From contig NC_007973.1 in NCBI RefSeq assembly GCF_000196015.1, positions 2,542,001-2,606,000 on the forward strand: a DNA stretch of 64,000 bases, read 5' to 3'. The stretch comes from Cupriavidus metallidurans CH34 (lineage in GTDB: Bacteria; Pseudomonadota; Gammaproteobacteria; Burkholderiales; Burkholderiaceae). The first letter of the stretch is position 1, and each line of letters begins with the position of its first letter. Below the pieces are notes generated by a model. The model saw only the letters and a list, made by a program, of their open reading frames with translations, had not been told where the DNA came from and made no database searches. Shown here piece by piece: positions 40,341-48,262 of this stretch. The position numbers were made by a program, and so were the translations under genes.

Positions 40341-40868
40341 ATGTCCCTGAAATCCATCTCGCCCCAAGCTGCCAGCGAACTCATGAACCAGGGTGCCGTT
40401 CTGGTGGACATCCGTGCGGCGGACGAACATGCCCGTGAGCGCATCGCGCAGGCACGCCATGTGCCGATGGACCGCTTGCGAAGCGGCGGCCTGCCGCTCG
40501 ACGGCGCTTCGGCAATCATCTTCCACTGCCGCTCGGGCAACCGGACGCGGGTGAACGCCCCGACGCTGGGGGCATGCACGGCCTGCGAGGCCTACGTGCT
40601 TGAAGGCGGGCTGGACGCCTGGAAGAAGGCCGGCCTGCCCGTCGTGGCGGACGCCTCTCAACCCCTGGAGCTGCAACGGCAGGTGCAGATTGTTGCGGGG
40701 TCCTTGATCGTGCTGGGTGCCGTGCTGGGCGCCACGATTTCGCCATGGTTCCATGTGCTTTCGGGCTTCGTGGGCGCGGGGCTGGTCTTCGCCGGTGTCT
40801 CGGGGTTCTGTGGGCTCGCGCGCGTGCTGATGCGCATGCCCTGGAACCGCCGCGCGCTGGCCGGCTGA
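40341..40868 (+). CDS. Membrane-bound rhodanese (YgaP-like, with DUF2892 tail)
   Basis: A 175-residue protein: a cytoplasmic rhodanese domain (residues 1-108) with active-site loop CRSGNRT (Cys63), and two C-terminal transmembrane helices (about 115-160) of the DUF2892 kind. GGAGG lies just before ATG 40341. It should transfer sulfane sulfur, for example from persulfide to a thiol or cyanide. YgaP of E. coli has the same two-part design and is controlled by a BigR-like repressor encoded next to it, as seems true here. Confidence 0.9.
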   Translation: MSLKSISPQAASELMNQGAVLVDIRAADEHARERIAQARHVPMDRLRSGGLPLDGASAIIFHCRSGNRTRVNAPTLGACTACEAYVLEGGLDAWKKAGLPVVADASQPLELQRQVQIVAGSLIVLGAVLGATISPWFHVLSGFVGAGLVFAGVSGFCGLARVLMRMPWNRRALAG

Positions 40869-40934
40869 GTCTACGGGTGGGGAAGCGATTTCTTCACTCG
40901 GCCGCCGGTCGGCAAGAACATGCGACGGCAAGTT

Positions 40935-40967
40935 TTTAATTTTGAGTTAATTCGACCCGGACACCAT
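40935..40967 (+). promoter_or_regulatory. PmrA/QseB-type direct-repeat promoter for blh-sqr
   Basis: TTTAAT (40935-40940), 5 bases, GTTAAT (40946-40951), 10 bases, then CACCAT (40962-40967) in the -10 place. The same geometry appears at three other cargo promoters in the window (44012, 55515 and 62129). The predicted transcript start leaves a leader of about 80 bases before the GTG at 41056. Confidence 0.7.
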
Positions 40968-41055
40968 CTGGCATGTGAGAACGACCCACAAACATCCGAT
41001 CAAGGGAGCTTGGGCGACAACAGACGGGTCATACATTCAGCGAGGCAAAGACACC

Positions 41056-41934
41056 GTGAAGATCGAACCCTTCTTTGACGAGGACACCAGCACCTTCAGC
41101 TACATCGTGCTGGACACGAAAAGCGGTCAGTGCGCCATCATCGACAGCGTGCTCGGCTACGATCCTAAATCCGGCCGCACCTCGCGCGCCGGCGCGGACC
41201 GCATGGCCGAGCGCGTGCGGGAACTGGGGGCGAGCGTCCAGTGGATTCTGGAGACGCATGTGCACGCAGATCACCTGAGCGCCGCGCCGTATCTCCATTC
41301 GTGCCTGGGCGGCCGAACCGGCATTGGGGCGAACATCCGTACCGTACAGCAGGTGTTCGGCCAGCTCTTCAACGCCGAGCCGGCCTTCGCGCGTGACGGC
41401 CGGCAGTTTGATCGTCTGTTCGACGACGGCGAGACCTTCATGCTCGGCACGCTGCAGGTGCGGGCCATGCATACCCCCGGCCATACGCCCGCTTGCATGA
41501 CCTATCTGGTCCAGGACAACGCCACACCTGAAGCGCCTGCCGCAGCCTTCGTGGGCGACACGCTGTTCATGCCCGACTATGGCACGGCGCGTTGCGACTT
41601 TCCGGGTGGCGACGCGCGCACACTGTTCCGCTCGATCGGCCGCGTGCTGTCGCTGCCGCCGGAGACCGTGCTCTACATGTGCCACGACTACCGCCCCGGG
41701 GGGCGCGAGCTTCAATGGAAGACCACCGTGGCCGAGGAGCGTGCGCACAACATCCATGTGCGTGACGGCATCAGCGAGGATGACTTCGCGGCCACGCGCG
41801 AGCAGCGCGACGCCACGCTGGCGATGCCCGTGCTTCTGCTGCCCTCCGTGCAGGTGAACATGCGGGCCGGCGAGTTGCCGCCTGCCGAATCCAACGGCGT
41901 CCACTACCTCAAGATTCCCATCGATGCCCTCTGA
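41056..41934 (+). CDS. blh: Blh/ETHE1-type metallo-beta-lactamase-fold persulfide dioxygenase
   Basis: A 292-residue MBL-fold protein. The metal motif THVHADHLS (His68, His70, Asp72, His73) is followed by HTPGHTPACMTYL, the GDTLFMPDYGTARCDFPGGDA block and CHDY, the order found in ETHE1/Blh persulfide dioxygenases that turn glutathione persulfide into sulfite. I choose GTG 41056 because the protein then opens MKIEPFFDEDTSTFSYIV like its relatives and a GAGG lies 10 bases upstream; an in-frame GTG at 40975 would add 27 residues but would sit at the predicted transcript start. It is followed by the sulfide:quinone oxidoreductase gene, its usual partner. Confidence 0.88.
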   Translation: MKIEPFFDEDTSTFSYIVLDTKSGQCAIIDSVLGYDPKSGRTSRAGADRMAERVRELGASVQWILETHVHADHLSAAPYLHSCLGGRTGIGANIRTVQQVFGQLFNAEPAFARDGRQFDRLFDDGETFMLGTLQVRAMHTPGHTPACMTYLVQDNATPEAPAAAFVGDTLFMPDYGTARCDFPGGDARTLFRSIGRVLSLPPETVLYMCHDYRPGGRELQWKTTVAEERAHNIHVRDGISEDDFAATREQRDATLAMPVLLLPSVQVNMRAGELPPAESNGVHYLKIPIDAL

Positions 41935-41982
41935 GAGCGGCACCGACCGGCTGAAAGGACAATTTCCGGGCAGGAGACCCTC

Positions 41983-43653
41983 ATGGACATCAAAGCCTTG
42001 GACCAGGGACTGGCCGTCAGCGGCCAGATCGCTGCCACCGACCTGCAGGCCATCGCCGAGGCTGGCTACCGCTCGGTGATCTGCAATCGGCCCGATGGAG
42101 AAGCGGGCGATCAGCCCGGCTTCAGCGAAATCGAGCAGGCCGCCCAGTCACTGGGTATGGCGGCGACCTACCTGCCCGTCGAGTCCGGCAAAGTGACCGA
42201 CCAGCAGGCCCAGGCCTTCGGGACGCTGATGACGCAACTGCCCGGCCCGGTGTTCGCCTACTGCCGCACCGGCACGCGCTCGGCCACGCTGTGGGCGCTG
42301 AGCCAGGCGCAGCGTCAGCCGTTGGCCTCCATCCTCGAAGCCGCGCGCGGTGCCGGCTACGACCTGTCCGGCGTGGCCCGGCGCATCGCCAACGGCGGGC
42401 GCACACCCACCGAAGTCGTGGACGCCACGCATGACATCGTGATCGTCGGCGCGGGCGCGGCGGGCATCGCGGTGGCGTCCAGCCTGCTCGCGCGCAAGCC
42501 GGACGCGGACATCGCCGTCATCGACCCGGCGGATGTGCACTACTACCAGCCGGGGTGGACGATGGTGGGCGCGGGCATCTTTCCGCCTGCGCACACGGCG
42601 CGCACGATGGCGAGCGTGCTTCCGCGCGGCGTCAAGTGGATCAAGATGGCCGTCGCCGCGTTCGAGCCCGAGCGCGACGCCCTCGTGCTCGATGGCTGCC
42701 GCGTCGTCAAGTACCAGCAGCTCGTGGTCTGCCCGGGCCTGAAACTCGACTGGAACGGCATCGAGGGCCTACCTGAAACACTGGGCCGCAACGGCGTCAC
42801 CTCCAACTACCGCTACGACCTCGCGCCCTACACCTGGGAACTGGTGCAGAACCTCAAGAGCGGCCAGGCCCTGTTCACGCAGCCGCCCATGCCCATCAAA
42901 TGCGCGGGTGCGCCGCAGAAGGCGATGTACCTCTCGGCCGATCACTGGAAGCGGCAGGGCGTGCTCAAGAACATCCACATCGAGTTCTGCAACGCGGGAG
43001 GCGTGCTCTTCGGCGTGCCGGACTACGTGCCCGCGCTCATGGAGTACGTGAAGGCTTATGGCATCGATCTGCAATTCAGCAACCAGCTCGTGGCCGTCGA
43101 TGGCGCAGCGCATGAAGCCACCTTCATCCGCACGAACGCCGACGGCACCAAGGAGCGCGTCACCCGTCCATTTGACCTGCTGCACGCCGTGCCGCCACAG
43201 AAGGCGCCGGACTTCATCCGAGTGAGCCCGCTGGCGGACGCTGCGGGCTGGGTGGACGTGGACCCGTCGAGCCTGCGCCACAAGAAGTACGCCAACGTCT
43301 TCGCACTCGGCGACTGCACCAACACCACCAATGCCAAGACTGCTGCGGCCGCACGCAAGCAGGCGCCGGTGGTCGCGCACAACCTGCTCGCCGCCCGGAG
43401 CGGGTCCACGCGCCTGGCCAGCTATGACGGCTATGGCTCCTGCCCGCTCACTGTCGAGCGCGGCAAGATCGTGCTGGCGGAATTTGCCTACGGCGGCAAG
43501 CTGGCGCCTTCGTTTCCGAAATGGTTCATCGACGGCAAGCGGCCGTCATCGCTGGCGTGGCTGCTGAAGGAACGCATCCTGCCGCCGGTCTATTGGGACG
43601 GCATGCTCAAGGGCCGCGAATGGCTCGCGCATCCTGTCCTCTCGGACGGGTGA
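41983..43653 (+). CDS. sqr: Sulfide:quinone oxidoreductase fused to a DUF442 phosphatase-like/rhodanese-like domain
   Basis: A 556-residue two-domain protein. Residues 1-135 are a DUF442-type (TIGR01244) domain with loop YCRTGTRS (Cys94, Arg99), a cysteine-phosphatase-like fold proposed to handle sulfur. Residues 148-556 form a flavoprotein with FAD motif GAGAAG (154-159) and the hallmark MPIKCAGAPQKAMYL (about 299-313) shared with type II sulfide:quinone oxidoreductases such as human SQOR; another Cys is in LVVCPGL. The C-terminus (LLKERILPPVYWDGMLKG) is amphipathic and may bind the membrane. It should oxidise sulfide and pass electrons to quinone, giving persulfide for the Blh enzyme next door. 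It lies 48 bases after blh. Confidence 0.92.
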   Translation: MDIKALDQGLAVSGQIAATDLQAIAEAGYRSVICNRPDGEAGDQPGFSEIEQAAQSLGMAATYLPVESGKVTDQQAQAFGTLMTQLPGPVFAYCRTGTRSATLWALSQAQRQPLASILEAARGAGYDLSGVARRIANGGRTPTEVVDATHDIVIVGAGAAGIAVASSLLARKPDADIAVIDPADVHYYQPGWTMVGAGIFPPAHTARTMASVLPRGVKWIKMAVAAFEPERDALVLDGCRVVKYQQLVVCPGLKLDWNGIEGLPETLGRNGVTSNYRYDLAPYTWELVQNLKSGQALFTQPPMPIKCAGAPQKAMYLSADHWKRQGVLKNIHIEFCNAGGVLFGVPDYVPALMEYVKAYGIDLQFSNQLVAVDGAAHEATFIRTNADGTKERVTRPFDLLHAVPPQKAPDFIRVSPLADAAGWVDVDPSSLRHKKYANVFALGDCTNTTNAKTAAAARKQAPVVAHNLLAARSGSTRLASYDGYGSCPLTVERGKIVLAEFAYGGKLAPSFPKWFIDGKRPSSLAWLLKERILPPVYWDGMLKGREWLAHPVLSDG

Positions 43654-44011
43654 GCCGCCGCATGCGTCATCGCCGGGACATGGGAAACCGACGCTCATAG
43701 TGCGGGCGAAAGGAGGAGCGGCATTCGGCCCTCCGAGCCTCAACAGCGGCTATCCCTGCCAGGGGAGACTGTCCTTCGGGATGCGGGTGGTTATAACGGA
43801 TACGTGCGTCCACTGTGATTTCCTGGCACTAGGCGAACAAGCGATCGTCCCGCCCCCTGCCGATGCTGACCCCAGGCGCAGCGCCGGTGTCTGCCGCGAG
43901 GCGGCCGAGACCTTCGCGTCACGACGATTCGAATATCCGGGCCGACTGTATTTGGATCTCGCCATCCAGACAGTCCACGGTCAAAGAGCGCGGGGCACCT
44001 CGAAAAACACT
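43654..44011 (+). other. Region without a convincing gene before the oxidase operon
   Basis: A reading frame of 159 codons spans 43700-44179, but it has no ribosome site at a plausible start, no domain, and runs into the oxidase gene and its promoter. I see no tRNA, repeat or clear terminator. No FNR/ANR box (TTGAT-N4-ATCAA) is visible, which is unusual for a cbb3-type oxidase promoter. Confidence 0.5.
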
Positions 44012-44044
44012 CTTAACTTTCGCTTAATCGAGGCTGACCATCAT
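44012..44044 (+). promoter_or_regulatory. PmrA/QseB-type direct-repeat promoter for the oxidase operon
   Basis: CTTAAC (44012-44017), 5 bases (TTTCG), CTTAAT (44023-44028), 10 bases, then CATCAT (44039-44044) as -10. This is the closest of the four to the classical PmrA box. The leader to the first gene is about 115 bases and holds no other gene. Confidence 0.75.
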
Positions 44045-44171
44045 TCCCGTGATTCACATGCGACATTCATAAAAACAATGCTGAGGCAAGCCCTGATGGA
44101 ACACTATCGCCAACACCAGTGGTTGGCATCGGAACCAATTCGGATGGTTGCGCGCCATTTCTGGAGCGCCC

Positions 44172-45728
44172 ATGAATGAAAGCCTAGGGTTTCTCCTTGC
44201 TCTGAGCTTTATCGTCTCGCTGGCGGCTCTGGGCGCGTTGATCTGGTCCATCGTGACGCGCCAGATCCATGCGGGAAAGAAGGAGGCTTCGACCATATTT
44301 CTGGAGGGCGAGGCCGGCTCCCCGGATGATCCATCTTCATTCGATGAAGGGGCGGCCGAGCATCGATTCGACGCCTTGCGTGCCGGCGTCGACGCCCCGG
44401 GTCGGAACGTCGTACTGGTCCTGTCCATCGCTTCCTTCCTGTTCCTGATCGTTGGCTCGCTGTTCGGGATGATCGCCTCGCTGAAGTTGCACTGGCCCGA
44501 CTGGCTGGCGAGTCAGGCGTTCACCACCTTCGGGCGCGCGCGCACCGTCCATCTGAATCTGGTCGCGTACGGCTGGCTGTCCACAGGGGGCATAGCGGTC
44601 GCGCTCTGGATCATCCCTCGCATGTTTCATACGCCCCTGCGAAGGCCCGCAATGGCGATGGTGGGCGCGGTGCTGTGGGCCCTCGGCGTGGCGGCCGGTG
44701 CCATTGCCATTGCCAATGGATGGAGCGACGGCCTGGAGTGGCTCGAAATCCCATGGCAGATCGACATCGTCCTGGCCCTCGGCGGCTTCTTCATCGCATG
44801 GTCCGCCATCGCGACGACCCGAAAACGCAACGTTCACCACATCTACGTCAGCGGCTGGTACTACCTCGCGGGACTGGCATGGTTCCCCATTCTGTTCTTC
44901 ATCGCGAATATCCCGGGCCTGCATTCAGGCGTGCAGCAAGCCACCACCAACTGGTGGTTCGCGCATAACGTGCTTGGCCTCTGGCTGACACCGCTGGGGC
45001 TGGGTGCTGCCTATTACCTGATTCCCAAGATCATCGGCAAGCCGATCTATTCGTATAGCGTTTCGCTGCTGGGCTTCTGGGGCCTTGCCTTGTTCTACAG
45101 CCAGGTGGGTATTCATCACCTGATCGGTGGGCCCGTGCCGACGTGGGTGGTCACGCTGTCGATCGTGCACAGCGTCATGATGTTCATTCCTGTCATCGCG
45201 GTGGCGATCAATCAGCACGTGACGGTCGCGCAGAATTTCTGGGCGTTCAAGGAGTCCATGGCGCTGCGCTTCGTGTCCACGGGCGCATTGATGTACACGG
45301 CCGCATCCTTCCAGGGATCGCTGGAGGCTGTACGGGCCATCAACTCGATCACCCACTTCACGCACTACACGGTGGGGCATGCGCACCTGGGAGCTTACGC
45401 ATTCGTCTCCATCGTGCTGTTCGGCGCCTTCTACTATCTCTTGCCCTACCTGACGGGCAAGAACTGGCCCTGTCCGCGACTCATCGCCATCCACTATTGG
45501 CTGACGGTCCTGGGTTTTCTGATCTATTTCCTGTCATTGACCATCGGCGGTTTCCTGCAAGGCATGTCGCTGCTCGATCCACAGACCAGTTTCGCTGACA
45601 TCACCCGCAACATCGTGCCGTATCTCGAAGGTCGATCGGTGGGCGGCGGCATGATGACGCTGGGACACTTCGTCTTTGCCTTCCATGCGATGGCCCTACT
45701 CTGGTCGAAACGGCGAGGTGACGCATGA
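44172..45728 (+). CDS. ccoN: cbb3-like cytochrome c oxidase catalytic subunit (CcoN-like) with N-terminal extension
   Basis: A 518-residue haem-copper oxidase subunit I of the C (cbb3) type. Metal-binding histidines are in place: His127 (RTVHLNLVAYG, low-spin haem), His265 (WWFAHN), His315-His316 (GIHHL) for copper B, and His403/His405 (VGHAHLG) for the haems. About 75 residues precede the first oxidase helix and contain a separate transmembrane helix (about 6-28) followed by an acidic stretch (IFLEGEAGSPDD), which resembles the small assembly protein CcoS; a fusion is possible. ATG 44172 is used; a TTG at 44148 is the alternative. It overlaps ccoO by ATGA. Confidence 0.88.
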   Translation: MNESLGFLLALSFIVSLAALGALIWSIVTRQIHAGKKEASTIFLEGEAGSPDDPSSFDEGAAEHRFDALRAGVDAPGRNVVLVLSIASFLFLIVGSLFGMIASLKLHWPDWLASQAFTTFGRARTVHLNLVAYGWLSTGGIAVALWIIPRMFHTPLRRPAMAMVGAVLWALGVAAGAIAIANGWSDGLEWLEIPWQIDIVLALGGFFIAWSAIATTRKRNVHHIYVSGWYYLAGLAWFPILFFIANIPGLHSGVQQATTNWWFAHNVLGLWLTPLGLGAAYYLIPKIIGKPIYSYSVSLLGFWGLALFYSQVGIHHLIGGPVPTWVVTLSIVHSVMMFIPVIAVAINQHVTVAQNFWAFKESMALRFVSTGALMYTAASFQGSLEAVRAINSITHFTHYTVGHAHLGAYAFVSIVLFGAFYYLLPYLTGKNWPCPRLIAIHYWLTVLGFLIYFLSLTIGGFLQGMSLLDPQTSFADITRNIVPYLEGRSVGGGMMTLGHFVFAFHAMALLWSKRRGDA

Positions 45729-46366
45729 ACCGGCTGATTCCATTGTTCGTCGGCGCTGTCGGAATCTTGGTGTTCGCGACCGTCATGCTCGTGGTGCTCC
45801 CCGGCCTGCAGGTCCGTACGGTCCAGGCACCTGCGCAGTTGCAGAACTACACGATCGAACAGCTAAGAGGCCGTGCGCAGTACGTGGCCAATGGCTGTGT
45901 CTACTGTCACAGCCAGCAGCCTCGTTCGAGTGGCCAGACGCTGGCGGATCAGGCCCGGGGCTGGGGAAGGCCGTCCACGCCGGGCGACTACGCCTACGAC
46001 GCTCCCCAACTGCTCGGGACGATGCGCACCGGCCCCGATTTGCTGAATGTCGGGGTGCGCCTGCCGAGCCGGGACTGGCAATTGACCCACCTGTACCAGC
46101 CCAGGGCCATCTTCGACTGGAGCATCATGCCTTCGTACCCCTTCCTCTTCGAGGTCAAGGAGAAGGCCGCGCCCGGCGAGGTCGTGGTCAAGTTGCCGCA
46201 GGAGTACCGTCCCGCGGACGGGAAAGTGGTGGTGGCCCGACAGGAGGCGCTCGACCTGGTCGCGTACCTGTTGAGCCTGGACCGTTCCTACCCCGTCAGC
46301 GCCAAAGAGGCGACATTGCGTGATCGTGGCTACGATCCGAAAACTCAGAAGGGCCCGCGTCAATGA
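45725..46366 (+). CDS. ccoO: Mono-haem cytochrome c subunit of the cbb3-like oxidase (CcoO-like)
   Basis: A 213-residue membrane-anchored cytochrome c. One N-terminal helix (about 5-28) is followed by GCVYCHSQQ (haem motif CVYCH, 58-62), the CcoO landmarks YAYDAPQLLGTMRTGPDL and a Met-containing SIMPSYPFLF that supplies the sixth ligand. It receives electrons from soluble cytochromes and passes them to subunit I. It starts 4 bases inside the ccoN end and overlaps the ccoP-like gene by ATGA. Confidence 0.92.
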   Translation: MNRLIPLFVGAVGILVFATVMLVVLPGLQVRTVQAPAQLQNYTIEQLRGRAQYVANGCVYCHSQQPRSSGQTLADQARGWGRPSTPGDYAYDAPQLLGTMRTGPDLLNVGVRLPSRDWQLTHLYQPRAIFDWSIMPSYPFLFEVKEKAAPGEVVVKLPQEYRPADGKVVVARQEALDLVAYLLSLDRSYPVSAKEATLRDRGYDPKTQKGPRQ

Positions 46367-47181
46367 GGGGCGAGATGAAATCCGAGCTGAGCGGCAAGGG
46401 GCGTCGTGTTCAAGACGTAGACCCGACATTCGACCCCTGGGAGCAATCGCGTCCCATTCCCTTGTTTGTGCTGGCCATCTTCCTGGCGCTGGCGATCTGG
46501 GGCGCTTTGAGCTACATCGCCGACCTGGCGCCGAATCGCGGGGCGGCGATTGGCGGGACCGTTGCGCCGAAGCAGCAGGCGCCCGCAGTTCCCGATGACG
46601 CGCCGGTGCTCGTCTTTCAGGGCAACGACATCGTCTGGGCCTGCGCGTCATGTCACGGCGACCACGGTGCTGGCGCGGGGCTGACGCCCGCGCTGGCCGG
46701 CCTGTCCGAAGCCTACATCGCGAAGCAACTCCACGACTTCGCTACCGGAAGCCGCCCCAACGAGTCCATGCGGTACGTGGCCAGTGCAATGAGCGCCGAG
46801 GAGATCGGGCAAGTCTCGGCCTATTACGCTGCGCTGCCGCACGTTGCCGGGCCGCCCGTCGATCTGGGCGGAGACGCGGCGCGTGGAGAGGCACTGAGCC
46901 GAACGGGCGACTGGAAAAAGGATATCCCGGCGTGCGTGACCTGTCATGGCCAGCAGGGTGAGGGTGTCGGCGGCCATTTCCCTGCGCTGGCGGGTCAGCA
47001 GCCCGAGTACATCTTCCACCAGTTGGTCTCATGGAAAGGCGGCCATCGCCACAATTCGCCGCAATCCTTGATGGATGACATCGCGTCGCGCATGTCGGAC
47101 CAAGACATGCGCGATGTGGCTCAGTATTTCGGATCTTTGCGTCCGGGCAGCAAAGGAGGCAATCATGACGAACAACGGTGA
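46363..47181 (+). CDS. ccoP: Di-haem cytochrome c subunit of the cbb3-like oxidase (CcoP-like)
   Basis: A 272-residue protein with one transmembrane helix (about 33-54) and two haem sites, CASCH (94-98) and CVTCH (191-195). The N-terminal segment VDPTFDPWEQSRPIPLFVL is shorter than in classical CcoP (one helix, no N-terminal CcoQ-like helix), so this is a divergent form. No separate ccoQ gene is present. An internal ATG at 46375 behind GAGGGG could be the real start. A ribosome site AAAGGAGG at its end serves the next gene. Confidence 0.85.
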   Translation: MRGEMKSELSGKGRRVQDVDPTFDPWEQSRPIPLFVLAIFLALAIWGALSYIADLAPNRGAAIGGTVAPKQQAPAVPDDAPVLVFQGNDIVWACASCHGDHGAGAGLTPALAGLSEAYIAKQLHDFATGSRPNESMRYVASAMSAEEIGQVSAYYAALPHVAGPPVDLGGDAARGEALSRTGDWKKDIPACVTCHGQQGEGVGGHFPALAGQQPEYIFHQLVSWKGGHRHNSPQSLMDDIASRMSDQDMRDVAQYFGSLRPGSKGGNHDEQR

Positions 47182-48262
47182 TCGCCGCTCTGCGCACACG
47201 GGGACACTCCGGCGTGCCGGTTATGCTGCGGCGCTGGGTCTCCTGCTGTTTTCGGCAGGTTACGGCGTCTACGAGAGCGGCGTGATGGGGTATCTGTACA
47301 GCGCGATCAGCGGCAAAACGGTCACGATTCCTTCGGCCGCGCCCTATTCGAGAGCAGATATGGAAGCTGCTCGCAAGGCCTACGCAAAAGACGCCAAGGC
47401 GTCTCCGCCCGGTATGCCCGTCGGTGCGGACGGCTACTACCTCCCGCCTGCGGAGGATGACATTCCGAAAGGACCCTATGGCGATGCCATCCGGCGAGGA
47501 ATGAAAATCTTCACCGACACTGGCGCCATGGTCAAAGACCACGTGGGCAATTCGCTGGCCTGCGCGAACTGCCACCTCGACTCGGGACGGCGAGAGAATG
47601 CCGCACCGATGTGGGCGGCCTATGCGTCCTACCCCGCTTTTCGCAGCAAGACCGGGACCATCAGCACGCTCGAAGACCGGATCATGGGCTGTTTCACCTA
47701 TTCGATGAACGCCCAGGCGTCGTCCTCCGGGAAACCGCCGCCCGCTGGCAGCGATGTGTACCGCGATCTCATGACCTATATGGCCTGGATGGCCGATGGG
47801 CTGCCCGCCGGCAACAAGCCGCGCGGAGCGCTCTATCCCAAGGTGCCGAAACCAAAGGACGACTACGACGTGGGCCGAGGTCTGGCGGTCTATCAACAAA
47901 ATTGCGCACTGTGCCATGGTCCTGATGGACAGGGCACGCGGGAGGAAAACGGCAAGATGAGATTTCCCCCGCTTTGGGGACCCGAGTCGTACAACTGGGG
48001 CGCCGGCATGGCCCGCATCGATACTGCAGCGGGCTTTATCTGGGCGAACATGCCGCTTGGAAAGCCATACAGTCTGACAGAACAGGAGGCCTGGGACGTG
48101 GCGGCATTCATCAACAGCCACGAACGCCCCAAGGACACACGCCAGACCGGAACCGTGGCTGAGGCGCTGGAGAAATACCACGAAGGTGAGCAAAGCTACT
48201 ACGGGAAGGTCGTGGGCGGAAAACTGCTTGGGGTTGGAACGGATGCCAAGAGCGGACCGTAG
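47165..48262 (+). CDS. tsdA: Di-haem cytochrome c, TsdA-like thiosulfate dehydrogenase
   Basis: A 365-residue exported or membrane-anchored cytochrome (hydrophobic segment about 18-36). Haem site 1 is CANCH (133-137) and haem site 2 CALCH (247-251). The stretch TLEDRIMGCFTYSMN provides Cys176 at the place of the unusual cysteine haem ligand of TsdA (Cys96 in Allochromatium vinosum), and the surrounding NSLACANCHLDSGRRENAAP is of TsdA type. TsdA couples two thiosulfates to tetrathionate and gives electrons to cytochrome c. Set directly behind oxidase genes, it could feed them. The start at ATG 47165 follows AAAGGAGGC and overlaps ccoP. Confidence 0.85.
   Translation: MTNNGDRRSAHTGTLRRAGYAAALGLLLFSAGYGVYESGVMGYLYSAISGKTVTIPSAAPYSRADMEAARKAYAKDAKASPPGMPVGADGYYLPPAEDDIPKGPYGDAIRRGMKIFTDTGAMVKDHVGNSLACANCHLDSGRRENAAPMWAAYASYPAFRSKTGTISTLEDRIMGCFTYSMNAQASSSGKPPPAGSDVYRDLMTYMAWMADGLPAGNKPRGALYPKVPKPKDDYDVGRGLAVYQQNCALCHGPDGQGTREENGKMRFPPLWGPESYNWGAGMARIDTAAGFIWANMPLGKPYSLTEQEAWDVAAFINSHERPKDTRQTGTVAEALEKYHEGEQSYYGKVVGGKLLGVGTDAKSGP

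Noticed and set aside
43700..44179. 159-codon frame before the oxidase gene
   Set aside because: No ribosome site, no domain, and it covers the predicted promoter at 44012-44044; composition looks like non-coding DNA.
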